Of a DNA stretch of 64,000 nt, positions 1 to 11,706 are shown in pieces. Numbering within the stretch: the first letter of the stretch is position 1; each line of letters starts with the position of its first letter. The DNA comes from Bacteroidota bacterium. Its GTDB lineage: Bacteria; Bacteroidota; Ignavibacteria; Palsa-1295. Made by a program: the position numbers and the translations under genes. Below the pieces are notes generated by a model that worked only from the letters and a program-made list of their open reading frames with translations, did no database searches and was not told the origin of the DNA. The DNA lies in assembly GCA_021324735.1 (NCBI GenBank), contig JAJPIO010000006.1, positions 265,667 through 329,666 on the forward strand, in the 5' to 3' direction.

Positions 1-432
1 ACCGGCGGATTGGGTACCACCAAAGCCCGACGCGCTCCGTAGGAGCCGCATATTAGCCGATCGCCGCAAAATCGAATAGATATCGCTCATCATACACAAT
101 TCCAAACGCCTTGAGAAGTGCTACGTCCTTTGACAGCGAATACGAGATGGACGTATAGCTGGGTTTAGGTATTTGCCATTAGAGAACGAGGTTACGCTCC
201 TACGGAGCTTGTATTCTAACGATCTCCATTACCGCCGGTTGAAACCGGCGGCTACAACTATTACGCTCCAACGGAGCGGGCCCAAACGGAATGTCTGTCG
301 TCCTCCGGACTCTATTTCAAAACTTCGTCTCGAATTCCAGCGCTAAAGCGCTTCGCTATGGTCTATCGCCCTTCGGGCTCGATTCCTCTAACCGGACGAA
401 AATATTCCGCGGTTCTCAAACATCTACATACT
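1..432. repeat. Gene-free mosaic of short GC-rich palindromes
   Basis: No credible gene lies here. At least six separate perfect or near-perfect palindromes are visible: gctcc/ggagc around a 3-nt centre at 34-46 and again at 196-208, a similar one at 265-279, ccgccggtt/aaccggcgg at 232-251, agcgct/agcgct at 339-352 and gccc/gggc at 368-378. The first bases of the window (accggcgg) look like the right half of another copy of the 232-251 unit. Similar unit types recur at fixed order, as in mosaic intergenic repeat elements. I infer a REP-like or structured intergenic element; a transposase is not seen nearby. Confidence 0.6.
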
Positions 433-468
433 TAAAAAACAAAAGGGCATGCTGTGATGCATGCCCCT
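433..468 (-). terminator. Intrinsic terminator downstream of hppA
   Basis: On the minus strand an 8-bp stem (gggcatgc/gcatgccc at 459-466 and 445-452) is followed by a T-rich run (434-444 on the plus strand is A-rich). It lies about 25 bases after the pyrophosphatase stop codon. Confidence 0.8.
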
Positions 469-492
469 CTGAGGTGAGTATGGAAAGCTCTG

Positions 493-3099
<2,607 letters not shown>

Positions 3100-3200
3100 T
3101 ACGATTCGTTTTGGGTACTTTATAGGTACGTTGATAGAGTCTGCGAGAATAGTAGACGGGCAAAAATACGGATTTTTTCGGCAGATACAATGAATATGCT

Positions 3201-3237
3201 ATAAAAAATAAAAGCCCGCGCTTGGGGTGCGCGGGCC
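3201..3237 (-). terminator. Intrinsic terminator downstream of the CAP-domain gene
   Basis: Minus-strand stem of 8 bp (gcccgcgc/gcgcgggc at 229-236 and 214-221 of the 3000s block) followed by a T-rich tract (plus-strand A-rich 3203-3213). It serves the gene ending at 3288. Confidence 0.85.
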
Positions 3238-3259
3238 GCAAATCCTTTCGTCTATGATA

Positions 3260-3298
3260 GTTAGCGTACCACGTCAGCGTACCACGGTTAGCGGACCA
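3260..3298 (-). repeat. Tandem 13-bp repeat of the last codons and stop of the CAP gene
   Basis: On the minus strand the gene ends TTGGTCCGCTAA (LVR stop). Two 13-bp copies follow directly, each reading GTGGTACGCTGA or GTGGTACGCTAA (VVR stop). Units on the plus strand are 3260-3272, 3273-3285 and the genic 3286-3298. Read through in frame past the first stop, nine codons later the sequence again ends VVR-stop. Confidence 0.8.
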
Positions 3299-5183
3299 AT
3301 ACGAAATGTCCGGTCCTTATGTCGCGTCCTATCGTCATTTGATACATATACTCCCCTGCCGCGAGTCCGGAACAGTCGAGATGATACTCGTGAGTGCCCC
3401 ATGGGACCTGGCCGAGCGAAGCAGAGGTCACTTCTATACCGAGGCTGTTATATACGCGCAGAACAACCGGATCGGAATTCGTGGTATAATAGAACGTCGC
3501 ATCGCCGCTCGTAGGATTCGGCGAAACGGAAACGACGACCCGAATCAATACATCCGGATTCACGGAGGATGCCGCTGTCGAGAACGTCCGCATGATGCTC
3601 GGTTGACTCCAGCCGCCATCATTTTGGGCAAGGACTTGCCAATAATAAGTGGTATTACCCTGCAGCCTCGAGAATTGAACCGTATCGCTCGTCATCGAAG
3701 CATCGATGGTATCACTGATGACAAATGGTGGAGTCATTCCTCCGTTCTTCGCGACCTGCAGCCAATAACTCGTCACTCGCGGTGTAGCAGGCTGCCAGCT
3801 AAAGACTACCGGAACATCGCCAGGCACCGTTGCGCTGCTTGCCGGAGCAAGCACTACCACTCTATTCGGTGCTAGTGCAACCGAGAAGGATTGCACCGGC
3901 GAGAACACACCCCACCCACGCGAATTCTTTGCGCGCATGCGCCAATAATAAGTGGTGGTGTCTTTTAAACCGGTAACCTGTCTTGAAAGGGTGGTCACCG
4001 TCGAATCGTTGACGATCAGTTTGCTCTTCGTCATTGCCGTGTCAGTGCCAACTTGGATGTGATATGTCGTGGCGCCAGTGTCCATCGCCCACGTAAAGGT
4101 CGCACTGCTGGAGTTGACGGTCGTATCGATGCTCGGTGTAAGAAGCGTCACTTCGCCCGGTAATCCGTTGACCGCAAAATCGACTTTTACATTTTGACCG
4201 TTCACGGTAATCGTCTGGGATTGGCTACCACCGGTAAGTGCCGCGGTAACCTTTACACTTCCGCTTCCACTATAAGGGATGGCATAACCACCCGAGGTAG
4301 AACTGACCGCATAATATTGACCACCCTGAACGGTGATCGTTACGCCGGAAACGCCCTCGCCTACATCGTAAAATCCGTTGTGATTCGCATCATTGTAAAC
4401 GACGCCCAAAATAAACGTGGTATTGGATTGACCAAAATCCTCCGTTGTGATGAATGGGCCGACACCACCATTGGATCCCTTCAAGCAGCCGAGACCGATC
4501 TCATTGTAGATCGGGTCGCTGCCATCGAAATTCATAATATTATGCCGGTGACCGATGCCCGGATAATTACCGAAGTCACATTGAAACTCCTGGTGAGCGT
4601 CGTGAGGGTCGGTACCATACGCAAACACATTCTCACCTAAATATCCCGTACCGGTGTAGCCCGCGTTTCGAATGCGAACATCGAAGGTGGTGCCATCGTG
4701 ATTGTCATGGCCCTGATAAGCATAGGTAAGCATATCCTGGCTATGCCCGCGTGCGGCAGAAATAAGCGAGGCATTGATTGCAAGCGGTGGTCGACTCGGA
4801 TAGGATGAGAATTCGGTCTTTACCTGACTTGCTGTTGGAGGTGATTGATTTTGAAACTGGAATTTGATATTCTGGTCGTTCGTCGCCGCCAAGCTATCGC
4901 CTTCCGCTTTAGGATTCGCTCGCGCCCGATTGATAAGTTCGAGAATGTATTGCTCTTCTGGTGTCGGATCACCGCTATTATATTGCTGTGCCTGCGGTTC
5001 TGCACCTTTGGGGTACGCTATCTGCGCGGGGGAGGCAATGTGTGTAGAACCGGGAAAAACCCGCACGGCCGGTGGCGGAACAGGCCGGGGAGTTACTGTC
5101 TGCGCTGCCGAACGAGTGCTCAGAATGCCAATCGAGAGCAGAACAACACTATACAATATTCGAATTGGAGACAATTTCTGCAT
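3288..5183 (-). CDS. Secreted CAP/SCP-domain protein with FN3-like domains and T9SS sorting domain
   Basis: 631 residues. Residues 1-27 are a signal peptide (ends RSAAQ). A CAP (cysteine-rich secretory/PR-1 type) domain spans roughly 75-245, with the opening ELINRARANP, the region GHSQDM, GENVFAYG and NEIGLG that carry the family's His/Glu cleft residues. An SdrD-B-like segment follows (GVVYNDANHNGFYD, about 258-335), then two fibronectin-III-like modules (about 345-540, each with TTYYWR/TTYYWQ), and a type A T9SS C-terminal domain (VSPNPTSGDATFYY to HFVLVR). It is probably exported across the outer membrane and anchored or released. Bacterial CAP proteins have no single known activity. The stop codon region is tandemly duplicated downstream. 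Stands alone, ended by a strong terminator. Confidence 0.88.
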   Translation of the reverse strand: MQKLSPIRILYSVVLLSIGILSTRSAAQTVTPRPVPPPAVRVFPGSTHIASPAQIAYPKGAEPQAQQYNSGDPTPEEQYILELINRARANPKAEGDSLAATNDQNIKFQFQNQSPPTASQVKTEFSSYPSRPPLAINASLISAARGHSQDMLTYAYQGHDNHDGTTFDVRIRNAGYTGTGYLGENVFAYGTDPHDAHQEFQCDFGNYPGIGHRHNIMNFDGSDPIYNEIGLGCLKGSNGGVGPFITTEDFGQSNTTFILGVVYNDANHNGFYDVGEGVSGVTITVQGGQYYAVSSTSGGYAIPYSGSGSVKVTAALTGGSQSQTITVNGQNVKVDFAVNGLPGEVTLLTPSIDTTVNSSSATFTWAMDTGATTYHIQVGTDTAMTKSKLIVNDSTVTTLSRQVTGLKDTTTYYWRMRAKNSRGWGVFSPVQSFSVALAPNRVVVLAPASSATVPGDVPVVFSWQPATPRVTSYWLQVAKNGGMTPPFVISDTIDASMTSDTVQFSRLQGNTTYYWQVLAQNDGGWSQPSIMRTFSTAASSVNPDVLIRVVVSVSPNPTSGDATFYYTTNSDPVVLRVYNSLGIEVTSASLGQVPWGTHEYHLDCSGLAAGEYMYQMTIGRDIRTGHFVLVR

Positions 5184-5344
5184 AATACGGAGTCAATTAT
5201 GGACGTTCGACTAACCCGTATGAATGCACAAGCACTCCCTTTTTAGGGCTGTCCACGTCCCACTGTAACTTTCGCCCTTTTAAAGCATTCTCTTTCAGGA
5301 CCGCACGGTGCGCTCCCTCGGAAAATGATTGAACCCCTACAACT

Positions 5345-7696
5345 ATGATACACTTTCCTTCCCTACTCACTCTAAAGCGTACGTTTCGAGAGCAATTATT
5401 AGTGATGGTTGCGATCGTTACGGTCGCAGGCATTTTTACCAATGGATGCCGAAAGTTAGAAACGCCGAACGGGCCAACGGATGGCCAGCCGGTCACTACG
5501 ACCATCGTCGGGCAAGTCACTGATGAATCGGGCGCTTCGGTAAGCGGCGTAACCGTTACCACCGCCGGTTCGACCGCGATCACCGATGCGAACGGTCTTT
5601 TCAGTTTTCACAATGTCTCCGTCCCATCGAGCCGAGCGTTCGTTATCGCGCAAAAAGGTGGTTACTTCGATGGCGCGCGCGCCGGAATTCCAACAGCGAA
5701 CGGCGTTACCTATTTACCGGTACGGCTCGCTACAAAAGTTGCGGTCGGCACTGTCAACGCAGCAAGTGGTGGCACCGTCACATTTTCGACCGGTGCGAAG
5801 CTTATTCTTGCACCCGGTGGTGTTGTGAACGCAAGTGGCTCTCCCGTTAGCGGGCCGGTTACGATCTATGCTAAACACTTAGATCCAGGCAACCAAAATT
5901 TCTCGACGCTCTTCCCGGGTGACATGATGGCGCAAAATGCCGACGGATCGCGAACGGGACTGTGGTCATACGGAGTGATGGCAGCAGAGCTGCGCGGACC
6001 CAATAACGAACTGCTTCAACCAGCACCTGGCTCACCCGCTACGATATCAGTACCTATTACTGCTGGTCAGCAGTCGGTAGCGCCGAGTTCTGTACCGCTT
6101 TGGTATTTCGACGAAACACTCGGGTTGTGGAAAGAAGAAGGAAGCGCAACCAAGACCGGCACTACGTATTCCGGCACGGTGCAGCACTTCACGTTCTGGA
6201 ATTACGACATGCGTTGCGACTACGGTATCGTTACGGGCCGCATTGTTTGTAATGATGTTCCAATACCTGGAGTGAAGGTAAACTTTGGGGCCTACGTTGA
6301 AGGCGGACAACCGAATGTCATAACCGACGGCGGTGGTAATTTCAGCGTGCGGGTACCCGCTCACATGCCTACTCAAGTCGTTATGCAAGTGCTTGCAAGC
6401 GAAAATAATGGCATTTATTATACCAGCACTCCTATCCCGATCGACGCACCAGCCAACGGAACACTCAATCTTGGTGATATCGGACTGAATTCACCATGCC
6501 CGAGCTACATGCAAGGGTCGCTCGTCGATTGTAATAATCAGCAAACGGCCGGCATGGTCATCGCTTCCTTTAACGGCGGCGTTAATTACGTCTATTCAAC
6601 GGACGGGCAATTCAAGCTGGTCGCTCCGGCCTCACAAACGATCTCGGTTGCCGCAACAGCTGCATCGGGTGCCGTGGCACAACCGCAAACAATTACAGCA
6701 GGTAGCGAAGGTGCACTTTCGAGTATTCCCCCTATCGTTGTATGCGGTAATCAAACGAATGAAATCCGTATTGATATTCCCGGCACCTACGGTTACGTGC
6801 TTACCTTCAGTCCGGACGGATCGAAAATAGCGACTGCCAATGCCACGGGTACGGATGTTATCGTACTTGATGCAAATACCGGAAATAAAATATCGCAATT
6901 TACAGCAGTAACCAGCCCGCTGAAGTTAGCCAGTATTAAATTTAGTCCGGACGGCACAAAGCTTCTTACGATTACCTCGCCATCTCAAGGTGGACCGCGC
7001 ATGCCCCCCATCGAAACGTATGGCGGCGTCGTCGATTGTTGGCAATTAAATGGCACTCGGTTAACGGCCGCGAGCTTGAACTCCAACTATGCGATCTTTT
7101 CCGATAACGGCCAGGAAATATATCTCTCCTCAACGGACTCTGCTAAAGGTCCGGCGCTTGGCTTATGCGATTATAATATAGCGCAAGGGAAGATCGTAAA
7201 AAAGCTATCAGGTCCTTCTTACGCCTATATTTTAGGAATGGCTGCCAACGGCACTCAACTCGTATTGTTTGCTTACAATCAAATCCTTTATTGGGATATT
7301 GCCACCGACAAATCGGTAAATTCTATCCCGATGAGTACTTATTACTATTCATCTGCTATCCGCACATCGCCGGATGGCTCAATTGTCGGATTTGACTACA
7401 GCAATACACTAACGTTTTACAATCTCAAAACAGGTCAAACGCTAACGACTGGTACGATCGCGCAATCGTATGCGAGCTCCTATGATATTATGAATGATAA
7501 TGCTACCTTCCTTGCACAGTATCAGTCAGGCGGAGGGAATACCGTCGGTCTGTTCAAGATCACGGATGGAACACCAACTCACTTATTTACCGCCGCCGTG
7601 ACGCTCGGCACATCATACGCTGTCGCGGCATGCTCGAATGGCAAGCTAGCGGCCGCAATCTACAACTCAGAAATTCGGATCTGGAACGTCAACTGA
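5345..7696 (+). CDS. Large lipoprotein with carboxypeptidase-regulatory-like domain and WD40-like beta-propeller
   Basis: 783 residues. The N-terminus has a hydrophobic segment (LLVMVAIVTVAGIF) ending in TNGC, so Cys35 is the likely lipidated residue; a start at Met21 would shorten the signal too much. Residues about 50-115 resemble a carboxypeptidase regulatory-like beta-sandwich (VVGQVTDESGASVSGVTVTT type). A second such module lies near 295-375 (GIVTGRIVCNDVPIPGVKV). The C-terminal third (about 475-783) has repeated propeller signatures such as FSPDGSKIATA and FSPDGTKLLTI. I infer a cell-envelope lipoprotein with a binding scaffold; no catalytic motif is seen. A strong terminator follows. 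Divergent from the CAP gene, with about 160 bases between starts. Confidence 0.85.
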   Translation: MIHFPSLLTLKRTFREQLLVMVAIVTVAGIFTNGCRKLETPNGPTDGQPVTTTIVGQVTDESGASVSGVTVTTAGSTAITDANGLFSFHNVSVPSSRAFVIAQKGGYFDGARAGIPTANGVTYLPVRLATKVAVGTVNAASGGTVTFSTGAKLILAPGGVVNASGSPVSGPVTIYAKHLDPGNQNFSTLFPGDMMAQNADGSRTGLWSYGVMAAELRGPNNELLQPAPGSPATISVPITAGQQSVAPSSVPLWYFDETLGLWKEEGSATKTGTTYSGTVQHFTFWNYDMRCDYGIVTGRIVCNDVPIPGVKVNFGAYVEGGQPNVITDGGGNFSVRVPAHMPTQVVMQVLASENNGIYYTSTPIPIDAPANGTLNLGDIGLNSPCPSYMQGSLVDCNNQQTAGMVIASFNGGVNYVYSTDGQFKLVAPASQTISVAATAASGAVAQPQTITAGSEGALSSIPPIVVCGNQTNEIRIDIPGTYGYVLTFSPDGSKIATANATGTDVIVLDANTGNKISQFTAVTSPLKLASIKFSPDGTKLLTITSPSQGGPRMPPIETYGGVVDCWQLNGTRLTAASLNSNYAIFSDNGQEIYLSSTDSAKGPALGLCDYNIAQGKIVKKLSGPSYAYILGMAANGTQLVLFAYNQILYWDIATDKSVNSIPMSTYYYSSAIRTSPDGSIVGFDYSNTLTFYNLKTGQTLTTGTIAQSYASSYDIMNDNATFLAQYQSGGGNTVGLFKITDGTPTHLFTAAVTLGTSYAVAACSNGKLAAAIYNSEIRIWNVN

Positions 7697-7718
7697 TCCG
7701 TATCTAACAGCATAGTAC

Positions 7719-7758
7719 AGAGCGGAGGCACCCCACTTGCCTCCGCTCTTGCTTTTTT
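7719..7758 (+). terminator. Intrinsic terminator after the propeller lipoprotein gene
   Basis: Plus-strand stem of 12 bp (agagcggaggca/tgcctccgctct) with a 7-nt loop, followed by tgctttttta. Confidence 0.92.
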
Positions 7759-7917
7759 ATGGCAGGCAGCAAGTGGCTTTCATTGATAACGATGGTCCTA
7801 CAGCGCTGGCCGGTGCCTTTCGTTAGTCCATTTATTTTTCACAGTCGGAACATTCCGGTACGTAATTCGTCTTACGGTGGCGTTAGACGTCTTTTCCATT
7901 TATAATTAGAAGAGCCT

Positions 7918-9810
7918 ATGTGCGGAATCGTTGGATATGTCGGTAATCGGGAAGCCACCCCGATCTTGCTTTCAGGCCTGAAACGGCTTGAATATCGCGG
8001 CTATGATTCCGCCGGACTGGCATTGCTGGAAGAACTTCCCCGCGCCGTTTCGACCAGCAATGGGCACAGCGCCGAACTTGTCACTTCGACGCGCCTCATT
8101 ATCGAGAAGTGTAAAGGAAAAGTAACTGACTTAGAAGAGATCGCCGCGAACAAGCCACTCCATTCGACCATCGGAATCGGACACACTCGCTGGGCGACAC
8201 ACGGTGCTCCGAGCGACGTTAACTCGCATCCACACACCGATCAGAATGACAAGATAGCCATTATCCATAATGGCATCATCGAGAACTATGCCCACATCCG
8301 CGACCGCCTCATCGCTCGCGGTCATTCCTTTCGAAGCGAGACCGACACGGAAGTTTTAGCGCACTTGATCGGAGAGTTTTATTCTCAGAATCATAATCTG
8401 ACCGAATCGGTACGCTTGGCGCTTAACGAGGTCGTGGGGGCATTCGGTATCGCGGTCATCGCTGCCGACGATCCGAATGAGATCGTCTGCGCACGTAAGG
8501 GTTCGCCGCTCGTCATTGGTGTTGGCAACGATAATGAGTATTTCGTCGCGAGCGATGCGGCAGCTATTATCGCTCATACCCGTCAGGTGATCTACCTCTC
8601 CGATAATGAGATGGCGACTGTTTCTCGCAGCGGCATCAAAACGCGCACGATCTCGAACATCGAGATCACGAAGCCGGTCGAGGTCATTGACATGGAGCTC
8701 GAGGCGATCGAGAAAGGTGGCTTCGCGCACTTCATGCTCAAAGAGATCCACGAGCAGCCACGCACGATCACCGATGCAATGCGTGGACGCGTGATCGAGG
8801 AAGAGGGTAACGTTATCCTCGGTGGACTCCAAAATCACTTGAAGGATCTTCGCCGCGCAAAACGCTTGATCATTACGGCGTGCGGCACCAGCTTCCATGC
8901 GGGCCTCATCGGCAAATACATGATCGAGCAATATGCTCGCGTGCCAGTTGAAATTGAGTATGCTTCCGAGTTTCGCTATCGCAATCCTATTGTCGATGAT
9001 GAGGATGTGATGTTCGCGATCAGCCAATCGGGCGAAACGGCGGATACGTTGGCGGCTATTCGCGAAGGTAAGCGCAAAGGCTCGCTTGCTCTCGGTATCG
9101 TGAATGTGGTCGGCTCCACGATCGCCCGCGAAAGCGATGCCGGCGTTTACATTCATGCGGGACCAGAGATCGGCGTTGCTTCGACAAAAGCATTTACATC
9201 ACAGCTTACCGTGCTCGCGTTGTTAACGATCATGCTCGGGCGCATGCGGCACCTCTCCGTCGTCGATGGCCGCTCGATGATCCGTGAACTGCTTCAAATT
9301 CCTGACAAAGTGCAGCAAACGCTGGACTCCACCGAGCGCCAGATCACCGAGATCGCAGAAATATTCAAGGACGCAGCCAACTTCCTCTACCTGGGCCGTG
9401 GATACAATTATCCGGTCGCACTCGAAGGAGCGCTTAAGCTAAAGGAAATTTCCTACATTCACGCGGAAGGTTATCCGGCGGCTGAAATGAAACACGGCCC
9501 GATCGCACTCATCGATGAGAACATGCCGGTCGTCGTCATTGCGCCGCAGGATGACGTGTACGAGAAAGTGCTGTCGAACATTCAGGAAGTCCGAGCCCGG
9601 AAAGGCCACGTGATCGCTATTGCAACCGAAGGCGATGAAAAGATCAAAGAACTTGCAGAACAAGTGATCTTTATTCCGAAGACATTACCAGTCTTTACTC
9701 CCCTGCTTTCTGTCGTACCGTTGCAGCTTCTTAGCTATTACATAGCTACGGCTCGCGGCTGCAATGTGGATCAACCGAGAAATTTGGCGAAGTCGGTAAC
9801 GGTGGAATAG
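7918..9810 (+). CDS. glmS: Glutamine-fructose-6-phosphate aminotransferase (isomerizing)
   Basis: Makes glucosamine-6-phosphate from fructose-6-phosphate and glutamine, the first step to UDP-GlcNAc for peptidoglycan and LPS. 630 residues, close to the family's 610. Starts MCGIVGYVG, where Cys2 becomes the N-terminal nucleophile of the glutaminase domain (1-240; GHTRWATHG visible). Two SIS sugar-isomerase domains follow, with TACGTSFHAG and AISQSGETADT in the first and HAEGYPAAEMKHGPIALID in the second. The C-terminus DQPRNLAKSVTVE is the family's conserved ending. A TATAAT box lies only 12 bases upstream of the ATG (7901-7906), which would leave a very short leader. murA, later in the same precursor pathway, is encoded elsewhere in this window. 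I see no glmS ribozyme-like leader. Confidence 0.98.
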   Translation: MCGIVGYVGNREATPILLSGLKRLEYRGYDSAGLALLEELPRAVSTSNGHSAELVTSTRLIIEKCKGKVTDLEEIAANKPLHSTIGIGHTRWATHGAPSDVNSHPHTDQNDKIAIIHNGIIENYAHIRDRLIARGHSFRSETDTEVLAHLIGEFYSQNHNLTESVRLALNEVVGAFGIAVIAADDPNEIVCARKGSPLVIGVGNDNEYFVASDAAAIIAHTRQVIYLSDNEMATVSRSGIKTRTISNIEITKPVEVIDMELEAIEKGGFAHFMLKEIHEQPRTITDAMRGRVIEEEGNVILGGLQNHLKDLRRAKRLIITACGTSFHAGLIGKYMIEQYARVPVEIEYASEFRYRNPIVDDEDVMFAISQSGETADTLAAIREGKRKGSLALGIVNVVGSTIARESDAGVYIHAGPEIGVASTKAFTSQLTVLALLTIMLGRMRHLSVVDGRSMIRELLQIPDKVQQTLDSTERQITEIAEIFKDAANFLYLGRGYNYPVALEGALKLKEISYIHAEGYPAAEMKHGPIALIDENMPVVVIAPQDDVYEKVLSNIQEVRARKGHVIAIATEGDEKIKELAEQVIFIPKTLPVFTPLLSVVPLQLLSYYIATARGCNVDQPRNLAKSVTVE

Positions 9811-9863
9811 TTTTTCGTGGGACCAAGTTACGACCACAGGGACAAATGGGAAAAGGTTATCTT

Positions 9864-10172
9864 ATGAAGGCAACTCTGGTACTACTTTTACTCGCATTAG
9901 CATCACTTTCTGTTAAAGCTCAAAGCAAGCAGCATGATGTTACTCCGTGTCCCATACGTCATTGGTCAACCACCGGTGCGGCATGCGAATATGCTCCCGA
10001 TCTTCCTTCTCCGGTGAGAGTGAGTAGAACCCTGGTGAGAAAAGCTCGGCCGGTATATACGCAGAGCTCCATCTCACCCATCGATTCGCTGCGAATTTTT
10101 AATCCTGATTTTATCAATCGCCCCTCGTCTCCGGGTGTCGGTGGGCCAAAGATTTCTCCTCCCAGCCGTTAA
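9864..10172 (+). CDS. Small secreted protein of unknown function
   Basis: 102 residues from the ATG at 9864, chosen because it opens directly on a signal peptide (MKATLVLLLLALASLSVKAQ); an upstream in-frame ATG at 9846 would add six polar residues. The mature part of about 80 residues has two Cys (TPCPIRHW and GAACEY) and is Ser/Pro-rich; no family recognised. Starts 53 bases after glmS and ends about 60 bases before the next lipoprotein gene, so the three may share a transcript. Confidence 0.6.
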   Translation: MKATLVLLLLALASLSVKAQSKQHDVTPCPIRHWSTTGAACEYAPDLPSPVRVSRTLVRKARPVYTQSSISPIDSLRIFNPDFINRPSSPGVGGPKISPPSR

Positions 10173-10221
10173 TCGCACTGGAACGCAATTGGCAACGCTC
10201 CTTCGAAAAACTTTTTATTTC

Positions 10222-10228
10222 GGAGGAG
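10222..10228 (+). promoter_or_regulatory. Strong Shine-Dalgarno that fixes the start of the next gene
   Basis: GGAGGAG lies 5 bases before the ATG at 10234 and supports that start over the in-frame ATG at 10135. Confidence 0.85.
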
Positions 10229-10233
10229 CAACA

Positions 10234-10869
10234 ATGAAATCTTTATACACTTCAGCCTCAGTAGGAAAGCTCGGTCTTGCTTTGCTCTGCGGTTCATTTC
10301 TAATCTTACAATCCTGCAGTTCGTCGACACGCTCGACCTACTATCCATACGGTACGACGTCATACTCAGCGGTGTATACGCCGCCATCGTGGGCGCCGGC
10401 TAGCGGCAACCTGACCAACGTGCGATACTATTATTTGCCCGATTGCGATGCCTACTATGACGCCTCGAATCAACAGTTTTACTCGATGAGTAATGGCGCC
10501 TGGATCTCGAGCGGCTCGGTACCGGGTAGCTGCGCGGGGACCGACCTCAGCCAGGATTTCGTCGTCATGTTAAACAACACAACCAACCAGCCGTGGCTCA
10601 ACAATAGCTTTTATCAATCCAACTATCCGACGCGGGCGTATGACGCGTATGGCAACATTGTAGTAAGCCACAACCTGATCAATAATTTACCGCAAGGATA
10701 TGCTGTGATACCGAGAGCGTTCAATGAGAATACGAATGACGTGATATTCGTGGAGCGCGATCCATCGGGCAATATTGTGCTCAATACGGTGCCGATGTCG
10801 AATATTAGTCCGTACATGCCGCCAGAAAGCCGTGGTTATTATTATGGCGGTGGCTATCCGTCACGATGA
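10234..10869 (+). CDS. Tyr/Ser/Asn-rich lipoprotein of unknown function
   Basis: 211 residues. The signal peptide ends in LQSC, so Cys28 is the probable lipid attachment site. The mature protein is rich in Tyr, Ser, Asn and Pro, with a central region YYYLPDCDAYYDASNQQFYS and a Gly/Tyr-rich tail (GYYYGGGYPSR). The pattern of short aromatic beta-strands resembles small outer-membrane lipoproteins of Bacteroidota, but I recognise no named family. The start is set by the strong ribosome site at 10222-10228. Converges on the pgeF operon across a short hairpin. Confidence 0.75.
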   Translation: MKSLYTSASVGKLGLALLCGSFLILQSCSSSTRSTYYPYGTTSYSAVYTPPSWAPASGNLTNVRYYYLPDCDAYYDASNQQFYSMSNGAWISSGSVPGSCAGTDLSQDFVVMLNNTTNQPWLNNSFYQSNYPTRAYDAYGNIVVSHNLINNLPQGYAVIPRAFNENTNDVIFVERDPSGNIVLNTVPMSNISPYMPPESRGYYYGGGYPSR

Positions 10870-10900
10870 GCCTGCTAACATAGAGAAGCAAGAGAACAAA

Positions 10901-10930
10901 GCGCGCCGGAGGTACTACTTCCGGCGCTAT
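10901..10930. terminator. Hairpin between convergent genes
   Basis: gcgccgga/tccggcgc stem with about 9-nt loop between the stops at 10869 (+) and 10927 (-). T tracts are weak on both sides, so termination activity is only probable. Confidence 0.45.
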
Positions 10931-11661
10931 GCTTTTCGCATAATAAGTGCGAGCATTCGTCCGGACTTTTTCCCATCCCGCCTATACGAATGAAGGCGCT
11001 CATCGGATATCGAGCAGAGCGGCGATACTTCGATCTGCTCGCGAGGAATTCCGACGTAAAGGAGTTGATCGAGGTTTGCGCCTTTAACGTCGAGCAAATA
11101 TTTCTGTCCTTCCAGGGCGACCAAATGTTTCTCTTCAAACAGGGTCGCTACTTCCAGCCCAACCTCATACTTATCTCGTGAAGCTGAGGCACCGATAAAG
11201 GCATAGATATTTTTTGGCTCTGCGCCAAGCTCGATCATCTTACGGACAGCGGCCAACGCGATCATCTGTTCCGTACCGCGCCAACCCGCATGTACGGCGG
11301 CAATAAGCTTGGTGTTAGGATCGTAAAGCAAAATGGGCGTGCAATCTGCTACGGTGACACCGAGTAAAACGTTAGCCTCTTTGGTAACAAGGGCGTCATT
11401 CTCTTTAAGAATACCCTCGTCACCTCGGACGTACCGGACATTTGCAGAATGGACCTGATTCTGGTAGACCTGCCGCACACCGTTGGGAATTCCGAGCGAT
11501 TCGAAGAGAAGCCTGCGGTTCTCATCAACGTTGGCCTGCTCATCGCCGACGTGGCTGCTCAGGTTCATGCCATAGGGCTCCGGTGATACACCGCCCAGCT
11601 TCGTGCTTTGCGCTGCAATGATCTCGGGAAACGGACGGAAGATTTCTGGAATAATGATCAC
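10927..11661 (-). CDS. pgeF: Peptidoglycan-editing factor/laccase-domain protein (YfiH family)
   Basis: 244 residues, full length for the family. Motifs: QNQVHSANV, GVTVADCTPILLYD and AAVHAGWRGT, which carry the conserved His/Cys metal and substrate site residues. Family members have been shown to act as purine nucleoside phosphorylase/adenosine deaminase-like enzymes and, in E. coli, to correct misincorporated L-Ser in peptidoglycan precursors; which applies here is not decided by sequence. Start is GTG. Third gene of the minus-strand run clpB N-half, mtnX-like, pgeF; the gap to the preceding stop is 45 bases. Confidence 0.9.
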   Translation of the reverse strand: MIIIPEIFRPFPEIIAAQSTKLGGVSPEPYGMNLSSHVGDEQANVDENRRLLFESLGIPNGVRQVYQNQVHSANVRYVRGDEGILKENDALVTKEANVLLGVTVADCTPILLYDPNTKLIAAVHAGWRGTEQMIALAAVRKMIELGAEPKNIYAFIGASASRDKYEVGLEVATLFEEKHLVALEGQKYLLDVKGANLDQLLYVGIPREQIEVSPLCSISDERLHSYRRDGKKSGRMLALIMRKA

Positions 11662-11706
11662 GGAAGCTGTAAACGGAAAGTCAGAAGGAGTATACTCCCA
11701 CGGCGG

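Noticed and set aside
7697-7917. Possible glmS ribozyme upstream of glmS
   Set aside because: I could not recognise the ribozyme core; the stretch holds a terminator and a likely promoter only.
8356-9156. 266-codon open frame on the minus strand inside glmS
   Set aside because: Antisense shadow of a strongly conserved enzyme, with no ribosome site or recognisable domain.
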